Of a stretch of 54,106 nucleotides of DNA, positions 43,743 to 54,002 are shown piece after piece (positions within the stretch are counted from its first letter, which is position 1; each line of letters begins with the position of its first letter). A program made the position numbers and the translations under genes. Origin of the DNA: Alphaproteobacteria bacterium (lineage in GTDB: Bacteria; Pseudomonadota; Alphaproteobacteria; Micavibrionales; Micavibrionaceae); assembly GCA_016794305.1 (NCBI GenBank), contig JAEUKN010000006.1, positions 1 to 54,106 on the forward strand. Direction: 5' to 3'. Below the pieces are notes generated by a model. The model ran no database searches. It was given only the letters and a program-made list of their open reading frames with translations, and had not been told where the DNA came from.

Positions 43743-44771
43743 ATGAGCAGAAACAAAATCCCCAATGATTCTTATGATTTGAATGCCCCCCAGCCTACAC
43801 AAAAGCACGAGGGGTTAAAAGACCCAATCGCACACAAAAATAAGAATTTTGGACCCAAAAATTTCGCCGATTTTTATGCCGTGCGAATCGGGCAAAATTA
43901 TCCGCCGGGGCTGTATTTGGTGGCAACACCGATCGGCAATTTGGGGGATATGACCTTTCGCGCCTGGGATATGCTGGAACGCGCAGATATCGTGGCGTGT
44001 GAGGATACGCGCGTAACCGGAAAATTGCTTCATATGATGGGGTTAAAGAAAAAATTACTTCCGCTGCATGATCATAACGAAGAAATGCAGGCCGAGCATA
44101 TTATTCAGTTGATTAGGGCTGGAAAAATTGTAGCACTCACCAGCGATGCCGGTATGCCGATCATCTCTGATCCCGGGTATAAATTGGTGCGCGCATGCGC
44201 CGAATCGGGTATATATATTTCAAGCTTGCCGGGGGCCAATGCCCCGCTGACAGCCCTGCAATTGAGCGGCTTACCGAGTGATCAATTTGTGTTCCTGGGG
44301 TTTTCGCCGCATAAAAAATCTGCGCGGCAAGCATGGATGAAACAATGGAGGATCACCCCGGCGACATTGATATTTTTTGAGTCTCCGCATCGTTTAAAGA
44401 CAAGTTTAGAGGATTGCCTTGAAATATTGGGGGATCGAAAAATGGCGGTTGTGCGCGAGCTCACAAAAAAATTTGAACATGTTGAGCGTGGCGGAACCAA
44501 AGAAATTCTAAAACGGCTGAGCGAGCAAGGTTCAACAAAAGGAGAGATTGTTGTGGTCGTAGCAGGCCATGATTTTATGTCTCAGCATGAAACGTCTCAG
44601 CATGAATCGGTGGACGGATTATTAATTGCGGATGATTTATCTTTTCTTGAGCCGAAAATTTTGGAATTATTACCCCAACTCACAGTCAAGGAAATTGCCT
44701 CACGGCTTTCTCAGGAAACCGGATTGCCTAAGGCCAAAATTTATAATTATGTTCTGGGTATGAAATCGTAG
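43743..44771 (+). CDS. rsmI: 16S rRNA (cytidine(1402)-2'-O)-methyltransferase RsmI
   Basis: Modifies C1402 in the decoding centre of 16S rRNA. The tetrapyrrole-methylase fold is clear: LYLVATPIGNLGDMT, CEDTRVTGKLL, LTSDAGMPIISDPG, and PGANAPLTALQLSGLP. At 342 residues it is longer than the usual 280-290 because of a charged, non-conserved N-terminus of about 55 residues; no better internal start is seen. In many genomes yraN follows, but here a 2-hydroxyacid dehydrogenase does. Confidence 0.95.
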   Translation: MSRNKIPNDSYDLNAPQPTQKHEGLKDPIAHKNKNFGPKNFADFYAVRIGQNYPPGLYLVATPIGNLGDMTFRAWDMLERADIVACEDTRVTGKLLHMMGLKKKLLPLHDHNEEMQAEHIIQLIRAGKIVALTSDAGMPIISDPGYKLVRACAESGIYISSLPGANAPLTALQLSGLPSDQFVFLGFSPHKKSARQAWMKQWRITPATLIFFESPHRLKTSLEDCLEILGDRKMAVVRELTKKFEHVERGGTKEILKRLSEQGSTKGEIVVVVAGHDFMSQHETSQHESVDGLLIADDLSFLEPKILELLPQLTVKEIASRLSQETGLPKAKIYNYVLGMKS

Positions 44772-44790
44772 CGATAAAGGGAACTTAAAG

Positions 44791-45753
44791 ATGAAAAAAA
44801 CGATTTTGGCTCTTGGGGCGATGTTAACGGCTGAAATGGAGGATTTGGAGCGGAAATACCATCTGGTGCGGCTGTGGAAAGAGCCGGAGCCTGAAAAAAC
44901 CCTCAAAACCGTGGCGCAGGATGTGGTTGCGATTCTCTCGACTTTTAACGGGATGAGCGTGACAAAACAAATGATTGAAGCCCTCCCCAATCTTGAAATC
45001 ATCGCCCAATTTGGTGCGGGGATGAATAATATTGATGTTGAGGCCGCCATGCACCGCGGCGTGGTGATGACCAGCACCCCCGATGTGCCGACCAATGATA
45101 CGGCGGACACGGCCTTGGCCCTTATGCTGAGCGTTTTGCGCCGAATTGTAGAGGCCGATGTCTATGTGCGCGTGGGGAAATGGGGATCGAGCCCGTTTCC
45201 AATGGGAAGTTCACTCGGCGGAAAGACCATCGGGATCATCGGTATGGGAAGAATTGGCCAGGCAATTGCGCGGCGCGCGGCGGCGTTTGAGATGAAAATC
45301 GCCTATTTCGGCCCGCGTGAAAAACCGCATCTTCCCTACCATTTTTACAGCGATCTTGAGGACATGGCCCGCGCGGTGGATATCCTCATTTGCGCCTGCC
45401 CCGGCGGGGAGGAAACGCGCCATATCGTGAACGCGAGGATTCTGAAGGCACTGGGTCCCAAAGGAATTTTGATCAATGTGGCGCGGGGCAGCGTGGTGGA
45501 CACCGAATCACTCTTGGCGGCATTGACGCATAAAGACATCGCAGGGGCGGGGCTCGATGTCTATGAAAACGAGCCGATTGTGCCGCCTGCGTTAATTTCT
45601 ATGGACAATGTTGTGCTTTTGCCGCATATAGGCGGGCATACTCTTGAAACGAAATCGGCGATGGGGCAATTAGTGATTGCCAATATCAACGCGCATTTCA
45701 AGGGTGAACAACTCCTAACTCCCTATCCTTCAACCCCTGTTCGCGCCGCGTGA
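44791..45753 (+). CDS. D-isomer-specific 2-hydroxyacid dehydrogenase
   Basis: 320-residue NAD(P)-dependent enzyme reducing a 2-ketoacid such as glyoxylate or hydroxypyruvate. The nucleotide-binding GMGRIG is near 149-154. Catalytic Arg is in NVARGSVVD (about 229), Glu in DVYENEP (about 257) and His in LPHIGGHT (about 277). SerA is unlikely, as the C-terminal ACT domain is absent. Substrate is not decided by the sequence. It starts 19 bases after rsmI and ends seven bases before an exported-protein gene. Confidence 0.9.
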   Translation: MKKTILALGAMLTAEMEDLERKYHLVRLWKEPEPEKTLKTVAQDVVAILSTFNGMSVTKQMIEALPNLEIIAQFGAGMNNIDVEAAMHRGVVMTSTPDVPTNDTADTALALMLSVLRRIVEADVYVRVGKWGSSPFPMGSSLGGKTIGIIGMGRIGQAIARRAAAFEMKIAYFGPREKPHLPYHFYSDLEDMARAVDILICACPGGEETRHIVNARILKALGPKGILINVARGSVVDTESLLAALTHKDIAGAGLDVYENEPIVPPALISMDNVVLLPHIGGHTLETKSAMGQLVIANINAHFKGEQLLTPYPSTPVRAA

Positions 45754-45760
45754 GGTTCAA

Positions 45761-46261
45761 TTGATTCGTCGTTTTATTCCTTTATGTTCAGCCATTTTGA
45801 TTGCTTTGGGCGTTTTCCTTGCTCCTCAATTGGCTCATGCCAAATGTTATTCGATGAAGGAGGCAGAGGCAGAGCAGGGCCTGAGGATTCACAGTGAACT
45901 CATGGTGATCGGCCTGAACTGCCAGCATTTATGGCCGAAAAATCAGCCGAATTTATATCTACAATATCGTAATTTTACGCATGAACATGCGAAATTATTT
46001 TCGGATTATGAACGCACGATGCTGGCGTTTTATAAGGATGAAGGCGTATCCAATCCGGAGTCAAAACTGCACCAATTGCGCACCGATTTTGCCAATGAAA
46101 TTTCCGAAGATGCCGCCCGTATGCGGCCCGATACATTCTGCCGAGTCTATGCTCCCCGTATTCCAAAAGCCAATAAAATGGATAATACCAAATTGAAAAA
46201 ATGGGCCTCGACCGTCTATCCCAACCATCCGGTCTCAAGGGCGATATGTGCTAAAAATTAG
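45761..46261 (+). CDS. Exported protein, unknown
   Basis: 166 residues starting with TTG. A signal peptide of 27 residues ends LAHA, then the mature protein starts KCYSMKEAEAEQGLRIHSEL. Four Cys in the mature part could pair in the periplasm. I believe similar small exported proteins occur in other Alphaproteobacteria, but I know no function. The GTGAGG before the TTG is a moderate ribosome binding site. The 151-base gap to nuoJ holds presumably the nuo promoter. Confidence 0.75.
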   Translation: MIRRFIPLCSAILIALGVFLAPQLAHAKCYSMKEAEAEQGLRIHSELMVIGLNCQHLWPKNQPNLYLQYRNFTHEHAKLFSDYERTMLAFYKDEGVSNPESKLHQLRTDFANEISEDAARMRPDTFCRVYAPRIPKANKMDNTKLKKWASTVYPNHPVSRAICAKN

Positions 46262-46412
46262 AATTCCTGTAATTGCGGCGAATGCTCATTTTTAAAATAT
46301 GTCAAGGCAATTTTTTTCGTCTTACCGCTTGCGGAATCAAAGATAAAGCATTAGTAATATGAGGCTTTTAGCAATTTCTTGAGTGACAATTTCTTATATG
46401 TGAGTGTGTCCC

Positions 46413-47027
46413 ATGATCGGGGTTATCGCCTTTTATCTGTTTGCGGCCATATTGGTTTTGAGCGCTCTGATGGTTGTCAGTGCGCGAAATCCCGTCTATT
46501 CCGTGCTGTTCCTGATCCTTGCATTTTTTAATGCGGCGGGGCTTTTTGTCCTGTTGGGCGCGGAGTTTGTGGCAATGATTTTGGTCATTGTCTATGTGGG
46601 TGCGGTGGCTGTGTTGTTCCTGTTCGTGGTGATGATGCTCGATATTGATTTTAAAAATCTGCGAACTGAGGCGATGAAATATGTCCCTTTGGGCCTCATT
46701 TTGGGCGGGATTCTGCTGGCTGAACTGGTGATGGTTTATAAGGCTTGGCCGCAAACGCCGATGGACTCGCTAAGCACCATAGCCGAAACTCTCCCGCAAG
46801 CCAATAATGCCAAGGCGCTGGGCGCGGTGCTTTATACGGATTATATCTTCCCGTTTCAAATCTCGGGATTGATTTTGCTGGTCGCGATGATTGGCGCTAT
46901 TGTCCTCACATTGCGCGCCCGCCCGGGGACTTTGAGACAGAAAATCGCCGCCCAGGTTGACCGCAACCCCGCAGATGTTTTAAGCATACAGGCCGTGTCC
47001 AGCGGTGAAGGAGTGCATCATGATTGA
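46413..47027 (+). CDS. nuoJ: NADH-quinone oxidoreductase subunit J
   Basis: 204-residue membrane subunit of complex I with five helices. The conserved segment [19 protein letters not shown] and the third helix [20 protein letters not shown], which carries the key Glu for coupling, are clear. The ATG at 46413 gives the family start; a GTG three codons upstream is less likely. First gene of nuoJKLMN; nuoA-I are not in front of it, which is unusual. Confidence 0.95.
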   Translation: MIGVIAFYLFAAILVLSALMVVSARNPVYSVLFLILAFFNAAGLFVLLGAEFVAMILVIVYVGAVAVLFLFVVMMLDIDFKNLRTEAMKYVPLGLILGGILLAELVMVYKAWPQTPMDSLSTIAETLPQANNAKALGAVLYTDYIFPFQISGLILLVAMIGAIVLTLRARPGTLRQKIAAQVDRNPADVLSIQAVSSGEGVHHD

Positions 47028-47331
47028 GATTACATTGTTCCATTATCTGGTTCTTGCCGCCATTCTGTTTACCATCGGCATATTTGGCATTTTTATCAAC
47101 CGCAAAAATGTCATTGTGATTCTAATGTCGATTGAATTGATGCTGTTGGCGGTGAATATTAATTTTGTGGCGTTTTCCAGCTTTCTTCAGGATCTCGCGG
47201 GCCAGGTGTTCACGATGTTTATCCTCACCGTGGCGGCAGCCGAAGCGGCGATTGGTCTTGCCATTCTTGTCACCTTCTTCCGGAATAAAGGATCCATCGC
47301 AGTTGAGGATATTTCAACCCTCAAAGGGTAG
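47020..47331 (+). CDS. nuoK: NADH-quinone oxidoreductase subunit K
   Basis: 103 residues, three helices, related to MrpC. The conserved [16 protein letters not shown] has the proton-channel Glu, and a second Glu lies in [17 protein letters not shown] lies seven bases before the ATG at 47020, which overlaps the nuoJ end by eight bases. A GTG at 47005 opens the same frame but is part of the ribosome binding region. The 126-base gap before nuoL has no gene. Confidence 0.96.
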   Translation: MIEITLFHYLVLAAILFTIGIFGIFINRKNVIVILMSIELMLLAVNINFVAFSSFLQDLAGQVFTMFILTVAAAEAAIGLAILVTFFRNKGSIAVEDISTLKG

Positions 47332-47457
47332 GAAAAGGACATTACAATCAGTTGGGGCGGGGCAGGAAATGCCCAAGATAACATACGGAATCAAATATAG
47401 ATTTAATAAAAGATTTAACTACAGGTTCAAGATTTTAATGAAAGAAAGTACACAGCA

Positions 47458-49536
47458 ATGATGTTAGATTATATGGCTGTTTTTGCACCTTTGATTGCTT
47501 TCCTGTTGGCGGGCTTATTGGGGAAAAAATTGGGTGACGGATTTTCCCAAATTGTGACCTGTGCGGGCGTTTTATTGGCGGCGTTCGTGTCCGTTAAATT
47601 GTTTTTCTCTGTGGTTTTGGGCATGAGCCCGATCACGCTTCCCGTGATGAATTGGATTTCTTCGGGTGATTTTAATGTGAGTTGGACGCTGCGGATGGAT
47701 CAACTCGCTGTTGTGATGATGTGTGTTGTCAATATTGTGTCTGCCTGTGTGCATATTTATTCCGTGGGGTATATGTATCATGATGAGGCCAAATCAAGAT
47801 TTATGGCCTATTTATCTCTCTTTACCTTCGCGATGTTGATGCTCGTTACCTCCGATAATTTGCTGCAATTATTCTTTGGCTGGGAGGGGGTGGGCTTGGC
47901 GTCTTACCTTCTCATCGGCTTTTGGTATCATAAACCCTCCGCCGGTGCGGCCTCAATGAAGGCGTTCATCGTGAACAGGGTGGGGGATCTGGGCCTGACA
48001 TTGGGGATAATGGCGGCGTTCGTGATTTTTGGCACCGTCCAGTTTCAGGCGATTTTTGACGCGGCGGCGACTAAAGCCGATGCGAATTTCAGCTTTTTTG
48101 GCTATGAAGTTCATGCGCTCACCTTGCTTTGTTTATTGCTCTTTGTCGGGGCGGTTGGGAAATCCGCGCAATTGGGGTTGCATACATGGCTCCCCGATGC
48201 GATGGAGGGGCCAACCCCTGTGTCGGCCCTCATTCACGCGGCCACCATGGTCACGGCCGGTGTGTTTTTGGTTGCGCGGTTTTCGCCCGTGTTTGAATAT
48301 GCGCCGGATGCGTTGATGGTTGTGTGTGTGTTTGGGGCGGTGACGGCCTTTGTCGCGGCCACTATCGGTATGACGCAGTTTGACATTAAGCGAATCATTG
48401 CCTATTCCACCATGTCCCAGCTTGGATATATGTTTTTTGCGCTGGGTGTGTCGGCCTATTCGGCGGCGATGTTCCACCTTGTGACCCATGCGTTTTTTAA
48501 GGCGTTGCTGTTTTTGGGCGCGGGGTCGGTGATCCATGCGATGTCCGATGAACAAGATATCCGTAAAATGGGTGGCATTTGGAAGCTTATTCCCTTGACC
48601 TATCTCATGATGTGGGTCGGGTCATTGGCATTGGCGGGCATTCCGCTGTTTGCCGGCTATTATTCTAAGGATTTGATTTTGGAATCGGCGTGGGGTTCCG
48701 GCACTGCCGTGGGGCATTTTGCCTATTGGATGGGGATTGCGGCGGCGATTATGACCGCGTTTTATTCGTGGCGTTTGATTATCCTCACGTTCCACGGCAA
48801 GCCGCGCGCGGATCACCATACGATGGATCATGTCCATGAATCTCCGCCCGTCATGCTGGTGCCGTTGATTGTGCTGACCATTGGGGCGATTTTCTCCGGG
48901 GCTTTGCTCTATGGCGGTTTTGCCGGAGTCCCGCATGAAGAAAAATTGCATGCTGTCTCAGCGGAGAAAGAAATGGCGGAAGAAGTCATCAGCGCGACTG
49001 AGGATCAAATGGAGCATGCAGCGCATACGGAGGTTAAAACCGATGAGGATGTTGATCCTCTTACAGATAAGGGCGCGTTCTTTGGTGAAACGATTTTCGT
49101 GCGGGCAGAACATGATGCTGTGGCCATGGCGCACTCGGTTCCCTCCTGGGTTAAAAATTTGCCGACCATCATGGGGGTTGCGGGCATTGCGCTGGCGTTC
49201 TTGGCCTATAGTTTGATGCCGTCAATACCCGCCAGAACGGTCAAAATATTTAAACCGCTCCACCAACTCTTCTTCAGGAAATGGTATTTTGACGAAATTT
49301 ATGATGTTTTACTGGTCAAGCCTACGCAGGCTTTGGGAAGGGCGCTCTGGGTTGGTGGCGATAAGGCGATCATTGACGGTTTGGGACCTGACGGGATTTC
49401 AAAACTCGCACGCGTGATCGGGCTCGGTTTTTCAAAAATCCAGAATGGTTTTGTGTATAATTATGCCTTTATTATGATTTTTGGTTTGATTGCGCTTCTG
49501 ACTTGGGTATTTTACACAACGATTGGCTTTCAGTGA
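47458..49536 (+). CDS. nuoL: NADH-quinone oxidoreductase subunit L
   Basis: 692-residue Mrp-like antiporter subunit of complex I and one of its proton pumps. The core motifs LQLFFGWEGVGLASYLLIGFW, the broken-helix region LPDAMEGPTPVSALIHAATMVTAG and the C-terminal lateral helix are present. A His-rich loop, DHHTMDHVHE, and an acidic loop near 505-545 are lineage features. ATG at 47458 and a second ATG next to it. Confidence 0.97.
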   Translation: MMLDYMAVFAPLIAFLLAGLLGKKLGDGFSQIVTCAGVLLAAFVSVKLFFSVVLGMSPITLPVMNWISSGDFNVSWTLRMDQLAVVMMCVVNIVSACVHIYSVGYMYHDEAKSRFMAYLSLFTFAMLMLVTSDNLLQLFFGWEGVGLASYLLIGFWYHKPSAGAASMKAFIVNRVGDLGLTLGIMAAFVIFGTVQFQAIFDAAATKADANFSFFGYEVHALTLLCLLLFVGAVGKSAQLGLHTWLPDAMEGPTPVSALIHAATMVTAGVFLVARFSPVFEYAPDALMVVCVFGAVTAFVAATIGMTQFDIKRIIAYSTMSQLGYMFFALGVSAYSAAMFHLVTHAFFKALLFLGAGSVIHAMSDEQDIRKMGGIWKLIPLTYLMMWVGSLALAGIPLFAGYYSKDLILESAWGSGTAVGHFAYWMGIAAAIMTAFYSWRLIILTFHGKPRADHHTMDHVHESPPVMLVPLIVLTIGAIFSGALLYGGFAGVPHEEKLHAVSAEKEMAEEVISATEDQMEHAAHTEVKTDEDVDPLTDKGAFFGETIFVRAEHDAVAMAHSVPSWVKNLPTIMGVAGIALAFLAYSLMPSIPARTVKIFKPLHQLFFRKWYFDEIYDVLLVKPTQALGRALWVGGDKAIIDGLGPDGISKLARVIGLGFSKIQNGFVYNYAFIMIFGLIALLTWVFYTTIGFQ

Positions 49537-49596
49537 GTCTAGTTAGGTGAGGGGTCAGGCAAGGGGTCGGATGAGGGGAACGCTAAAGGATACTAT

Positions 49597-51396
49597 ATGA
49601 TGACTGATTTTCCAATTTTATCGTTGATGACATATCTGCCGCTCGTCGGGGCCATCCTTATTTTTGCTATGGGGGGGCAGAAATCCGGGCATGATGTGGG
49701 GGCCGACACACGGGCGAAATTTGTGGCCATGATCACCTCGCTCTTGGTTTTTGGGCTCTCTCTCGTCATGATGGTGGATTTTAACCCGCATACGGCCGAT
49801 TTCCAATTTGTTGAGAAAAAAGTCTGGTTTGAGTCTGTTGGAATTTCGTACCATATGGGCGTTGACGGGATTTCAGTATTTTTTGTGCTTTTGTCCGCTT
49901 TCCTCACCCCAATCTGTCTTTTGGCCAGTTGGTTTTCGGTTCACACCCGAGTGAGGGAATATATGATCGCGTTCCTGCTGCTCGAAACCTTTATGATCGG
50001 CACATTCTGTGCGCTCGATGCCGTTTTGTTTTACGTGTTTTTTGAAGCCGTGTTGATCCCGATGTTTATCATCATTGGGGTTTGGGGGGGGGCGCGGCGA
50101 ATTTATTCGGCCTTCAAATTTTTCCTTTATACCTTATTGGGATCGGTCCTGATGCTGGTTGCGCTATTGACCATGATTATTCAGGCCGGAACGGCGGATA
50201 TCCCAACCCTCATGGCAACGGAATTTTCCAGCCAGATGCAATTATGGTTGTTTTTGGCGTTTTTTGCCAGTTTTGCGGTCAAAATGCCGATGTGGCCGGT
50301 GCATACTTGGTTGCCCGATGCGCACGTCGAGGCTCCCACCGCCGGGTCAGTGATACTGGCTGGTGTGCTGCTCAAAATGGGTGGGTATGGATTTTTGCGA
50401 TTCTCCCTCCCGATGTTGCCTGAAGCCAGTGAATTTTTCGCGCCGATGATCTTTGTCTTGAGCGTTGTCGCGATTATTTATGCTTCACTCGTGGCCTTGG
50501 CCCAACAAGATATGAAAAAAATGATTGCCTATTCGTCTGTGGCGCATATGGGGTTTGTGACGTTGGGGATTTTTACCTTTAACATGCAGGGGATCCAAGG
50601 CGCGGTTTTCCAGATGATCAGCCACGGGGTGATTTCCGCGGCATTGTTTTTGGCCATTGGCGTGGTGTATGACCGTTTACATACGCGCGATTTGAATCGC
50701 TATGGCAATTTGTCAAAGAATATGCCGCTCTATGCTGTGGTCTTTGTCATCCTGATGCTGGGGTCGGTCGGGTTGCCCGCTACGTCCGGATTTGTCGGTG
50801 AATTTTTATCGCTTTTGGGGGCGTTTAAGGTCAATCATGTGATTGCGACATTTGCGGCTACAGGGGTGGTTTTGGGCGCGGCCTATATGTTGCTCTTAAC
50901 CCGCAAACTCGTATTCGGGCCAAAAATCAATGACGATGCGGCGCAGATGACGGATTTGAGCCTGCGTGAGAAAATATATTTCCTTCCCTTTATCATACTG
51001 GTGCTGTGGCTCGGTGTCGCGCCGGCCTATGTGCTTGATCGGATTGCCCCGTCCATTGAGCAATTGATGAGCCATATGAACAGCAAGGTCCATGTGCGGA
51101 TGGATGTCGGATACGGGCAACCAAATGTTGGGGGGGCTGAGTCCCCTCAGGCTCTTCAGTCCCCTCAGGCTCTTCAGGCCCCTCAGGTGCCAAACACCCT
51201 CAATGAACTCAGCGAGCCGGATGTTTCCCCGGAAATGTCTTCAGGCCTTCCTAAAGAAGGCCAAGCTCAGGAAAACGGGGCGGAACCTGTGGGGAGGGGG
51301 CAAGATAAGGCACAAGATAGGGCACAGGGTAACAACAGCAGGGCGGCGCAAACCCATTCAGGCCCGCAGCGCACGCATATGGATCATAAGAAATAA
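49597..51396 (+). CDS. nuoM: NADH-quinone oxidoreductase subunit M, with long C-terminal extension
   Basis: 599 residues. Residues 1-500 are normal NuoM, the second antiporter-like complex I subunit, with MGVDGISVFFVLLSAFLTP, the key FFEAVLIPMF Glu, and LPDAHVEAPTAGSVILAG. The last 95 or so residues are a polar Pro/Gln/Ser/Asp tail with two SPQALQ repeats, ending HMDHKK. Typical NuoM has about 500 residues, so the tail is an addition, possibly disordered in the cytoplasm. nuoN follows after 11 bases. Confidence 0.96.
   Translation: MMTDFPILSLMTYLPLVGAILIFAMGGQKSGHDVGADTRAKFVAMITSLLVFGLSLVMMVDFNPHTADFQFVEKKVWFESVGISYHMGVDGISVFFVLLSAFLTPICLLASWFSVHTRVREYMIAFLLLETFMIGTFCALDAVLFYVFFEAVLIPMFIIIGVWGGARRIYSAFKFFLYTLLGSVLMLVALLTMIIQAGTADIPTLMATEFSSQMQLWLFLAFFASFAVKMPMWPVHTWLPDAHVEAPTAGSVILAGVLLKMGGYGFLRFSLPMLPEASEFFAPMIFVLSVVAIIYASLVALAQQDMKKMIAYSSVAHMGFVTLGIFTFNMQGIQGAVFQMISHGVISAALFLAIGVVYDRLHTRDLNRYGNLSKNMPLYAVVFVILMLGSVGLPATSGFVGEFLSLLGAFKVNHVIATFAATGVVLGAAYMLLLTRKLVFGPKINDDAAQMTDLSLREKIYFLPFIILVLWLGVAPAYVLDRIAPSIEQLMSHMNSKVHVRMDVGYGQPNVGGAESPQALQSPQALQAPQVPNTLNELSEPDVSPEMSSGLPKEGQAQENGAEPVGRGQDKAQDRAQGNNSRAAQTHSGPQRTHMDHKK
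51142..51177 (+). repeat. 18-bp tandem repeat in the nuoM tail
   Basis: TCCCCTCAGGCTCTTCAG occurs twice in a row (51142-51159, 51160-51177), followed by a partial third copy (CCCCTCAGG). It encodes SPQALQ units in the C-terminal extension of NuoM. Confidence 0.9.
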
Positions 51397-51407
51397 GGAT
51401 CATCAAA

Positions 51408-52868
51408 ATGACCGATTGGAATTTATCATTAATCTCTCCCATTATGCCTGAAATTTTCTTGAGTGCTATGGCCCTGCTTTTGGTCATGGTGGGGGCGTTA
51501 AAGGGCGACAAATCCATGGGGTTTGTGACCTATGGGGTGATCGCCAGTTTTGTGCTCGCGGGTGGGATTCTTTATAGTGTTTCGGACACGCGGCCATTTG
51601 ATACGTTAAACGGTATGTTGGTGGTCAACGGGTTTTCAAATGTGATGCGCGGGCTTATTCTCACGGGGATGGTTTTCTCAAGCCTCTTGTCGCTCAACTG
51701 GTTGCGGCAAAATAATTTCATGAAATTTGAATTTCCTTTGCTCTATCTCTTTTCCGCTATTGGGCTGTTGTTTATGGTCTCCAGCAACCATTTCCTCGCA
51801 CTCTATGTCGCGCTGGAATTGTCCTCGCTCTCGCTGTATGTGCTCGCCGCAATCAAGCGTGATCATCTAGACTCTACCGAAGCCGGATTGAAATATTTCA
51901 TTCTGGGGGCGTTATCTTCGGGGCTCTTGTTGTTCGGAATTTCATTGATTTACGGCTATACCGGCTCATTGAATTTTAGTGAGGTCAACGCGGCTCTGGT
52001 TTCCGCGCAAATGCTCCCCGTTGGGGCCATCATCGGCATGGTCTTTATTTTGGCGGGACTGGTATTTAAAATTTCCGCGGTGCCGTTTCATATGTGGACG
52101 CCCGATGTTTATCAGGGCGCACCGACCCCCGTCACTGCATTTTTTGCGATTGTGCCAAAGATTGCGGCCTTTGCGCTGATCATTCGTTTGATGACCGGGC
52201 CGTTTGCGATTTTGAATGATCAATTTATTCAAATTATTATTTTTGTATCGGTGGCCTCCATGGTTGTCGGTGCATTTGCCGGGTTGTTGCAGAGTAATTT
52301 TAAACGGCTGCTGGCCTATTCCTCCATCGCCAATATGGGGTTTGCGCTGTTGGGGTTGCTGTATAATGTGCCCGAAGGGGTGGGGTCGGTGATACTTTAC
52401 CTCGCCATCTACATGGTGATGACCGCCGGTGTGTTCGGTATTTTAATGTCCATTCAACGGCGCGGTGTGGCCCTGGAAAAGATTGAGGATTTCGCGGGGT
52501 TTGCGCAATATTCTCCGCTTCTGGCCTATAGCCTTGCGGTTCTGCTGTTTTCCATGAGCGGCATTCCACCCATGGCGGGATTTTTTGCCAAATTCTTTGT
52601 GTTTCAGGCCGCTGTCGGCGCGGGATATTTCAATGTCGCGGTTGTGGGCGTTTTGGCATCGGTCGTCGCCGCCTATTATTACCTTCGGGTGATCAAATTG
52701 ATGATTTTTGATAAACCCAATTCGGATATGGCGTTCACACCGATGTGTCAATTTTCGCAATTGATTGTGATCGTGGCATCTGTGGCGGCGGTGATTTTAT
52801 TTACCTTTATGCCCAATCAAGTGATGCATCAGGCGTTAGAGGCCGCACAAAGCCTGTTTCCCCAATAA
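51408..52868 (+). CDS. nuoN: NADH-quinone oxidoreductase subunit N
   Basis: 486-residue third antiporter-like subunit of complex I. LYVALELSSLSLYVLAA carries the conserved Glu, KYFILGALSSGLLLFG and VPFHMWTPDVYQGAPTPVTAF the broken helix and channel Lys region. AAGGA precedes the ATG. Last of the nuo genes; birA or a type III pantothenate kinase often follows in alphaproteobacteria, but here ruvB does. Confidence 0.97.
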   Translation: MTDWNLSLISPIMPEIFLSAMALLLVMVGALKGDKSMGFVTYGVIASFVLAGGILYSVSDTRPFDTLNGMLVVNGFSNVMRGLILTGMVFSSLLSLNWLRQNNFMKFEFPLLYLFSAIGLLFMVSSNHFLALYVALELSSLSLYVLAAIKRDHLDSTEAGLKYFILGALSSGLLLFGISLIYGYTGSLNFSEVNAALVSAQMLPVGAIIGMVFILAGLVFKISAVPFHMWTPDVYQGAPTPVTAFFAIVPKIAAFALIIRLMTGPFAILNDQFIQIIIFVSVASMVVGAFAGLLQSNFKRLLAYSSIANMGFALLGLLYNVPEGVGSVILYLAIYMVMTAGVFGILMSIQRRGVALEKIEDFAGFAQYSPLLAYSLAVLLFSMSGIPPMAGFFAKFFVFQAAVGAGYFNVAVVGVLASVVAAYYYLRVIKLMIFDKPNSDMAFTPMCQFSQLIVIVASVAAVILFTFMPNQVMHQALEAAQSLFPQ

Positions 52869-52955
52869 GGGAAGCGGGGATAAGGGGCGGGATGAGAGTC
52901 CGGATAAGATTGGGCGAGTCTTTTAAATTTTATTTTCACGAATGGGTCATCCGCT

Positions 52956-54002
52956 ATGGCCGGTCAATATAAAGACAATACGCTTTCACCCGAATTATTG
53001 GACGCTGAACAGCCCGATGACGTGGCATTGCGTCCGCAATCTTTGGAAGAATTTATCGGGCAAAAGGAACTGCGTGAAAATTTAAAAATTTTTGTGGGTG
53101 CTGCGCGCGCGCGCAAAGAAGCGCTCGACCATGTCTTGTTTTTTGGCCCGCCGGGATTGGGTAAAACCACATTGGCGCAAATTGTGGCAAAGGAATTGGG
53201 CGTCGGGTTTCGGGCGACTTCGGGGCCGGTGATTGCCCGCGCGGGGGATTTGGCCGCGATTTTAACCAACCTCCAGCCCTTTGACGTTCTGTTTATTGAT
53301 GAAATTCATCGCCTCAGCCCGGTGGTTGAGGAAATTCTCTACCCCGCGATGGAGGACCGAAAACTTGATCTGGTGATCGGCGAAGGGCCGGCCGCGCGCA
53401 CAGTTCAAATTGACCTGCCGCCCTTTACATTGGTGGGGGCAACCACCCGCAGCGGCTTGCTCACCAATCCCTTGCGCGATCGTTTCGGCATTCCGCTCCG
53501 TCTTGATTTTTACACGACAGAGGAGCTCGCGCAGATTGTCAGCCGCAGCGCAAGATTGTTAAACGTCAAACTCGCGCCCAGTGGCGCACTGGAAATTGCG
53601 CGCAGATGTCGCGGCACACCGCGATTGGCGGGGCGTCTCACGCGCCGTATTCGTGATTTTGCCGAAGTTTTGGGAACGGGAGAGGGCGGCATGATTGATC
53701 ATGTGATGGCCGATCATGCGCTCAATCGGCTTCATATTGACCATGCGGGACTTGATATGATGGACCGGCGATATCTGAGTACGATAGCCGAAAAATATGC
53801 CGGCGGCCCGGTGGGGATTGAAACGCTGGCGGCGATTTTGGCCGAACAACGTGATGTGATTGAGGATGTGGTGGAGCCGTATTTGTTGCAACAGGGACTG
53901 ATTAATCGCACCCCGCGCGGGCGTATGCTCTCGGTCGCCGGATATCAATATTTGGGGATGGCCCCGCCCACAACCATCACCCAAACCCAATTATTTGATT
54001 AG
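52956..54002 (+). CDS. ruvB: Holliday junction branch migration ATPase RuvB
   Basis: 348-residue AAA+ motor that, with RuvA, drives branch migration of Holliday junctions. Walker [10 protein letters not shown] is at 64-72, Walker [10 protein letters not shown] near 110-118, sensor I GATTRSG, the arginine finger region NPLRDRFG, and the winged-helix end with [17 protein letters not shown]. One small oddity is [16 protein letters not shown] where most have RLLRRVRDFA. ruvA and ruvC are absent here. A repeat of family 1 starts directly after its stop. Confidence 0.97.
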   Translation: MAGQYKDNTLSPELLDAEQPDDVALRPQSLEEFIGQKELRENLKIFVGAARARKEALDHVLFFGPPGLGKTTLAQIVAKELGVGFRATSGPVIARAGDLAAILTNLQPFDVLFIDEIHRLSPVVEEILYPAMEDRKLDLVIGEGPAARTVQIDLPPFTLVGATTRSGLLTNPLRDRFGIPLRLDFYTTEELAQIVSRSARLLNVKLAPSGALEIARRCRGTPRLAGRLTRRIRDFAEVLGTGEGGMIDHVMADHALNRLHIDHAGLDMMDRRYLSTIAEKYAGGPVGIETLAAILAEQRDVIEDVVEPYLLQQGLINRTPRGRMLSVAGYQYLGMAPPTTITQTQLFD

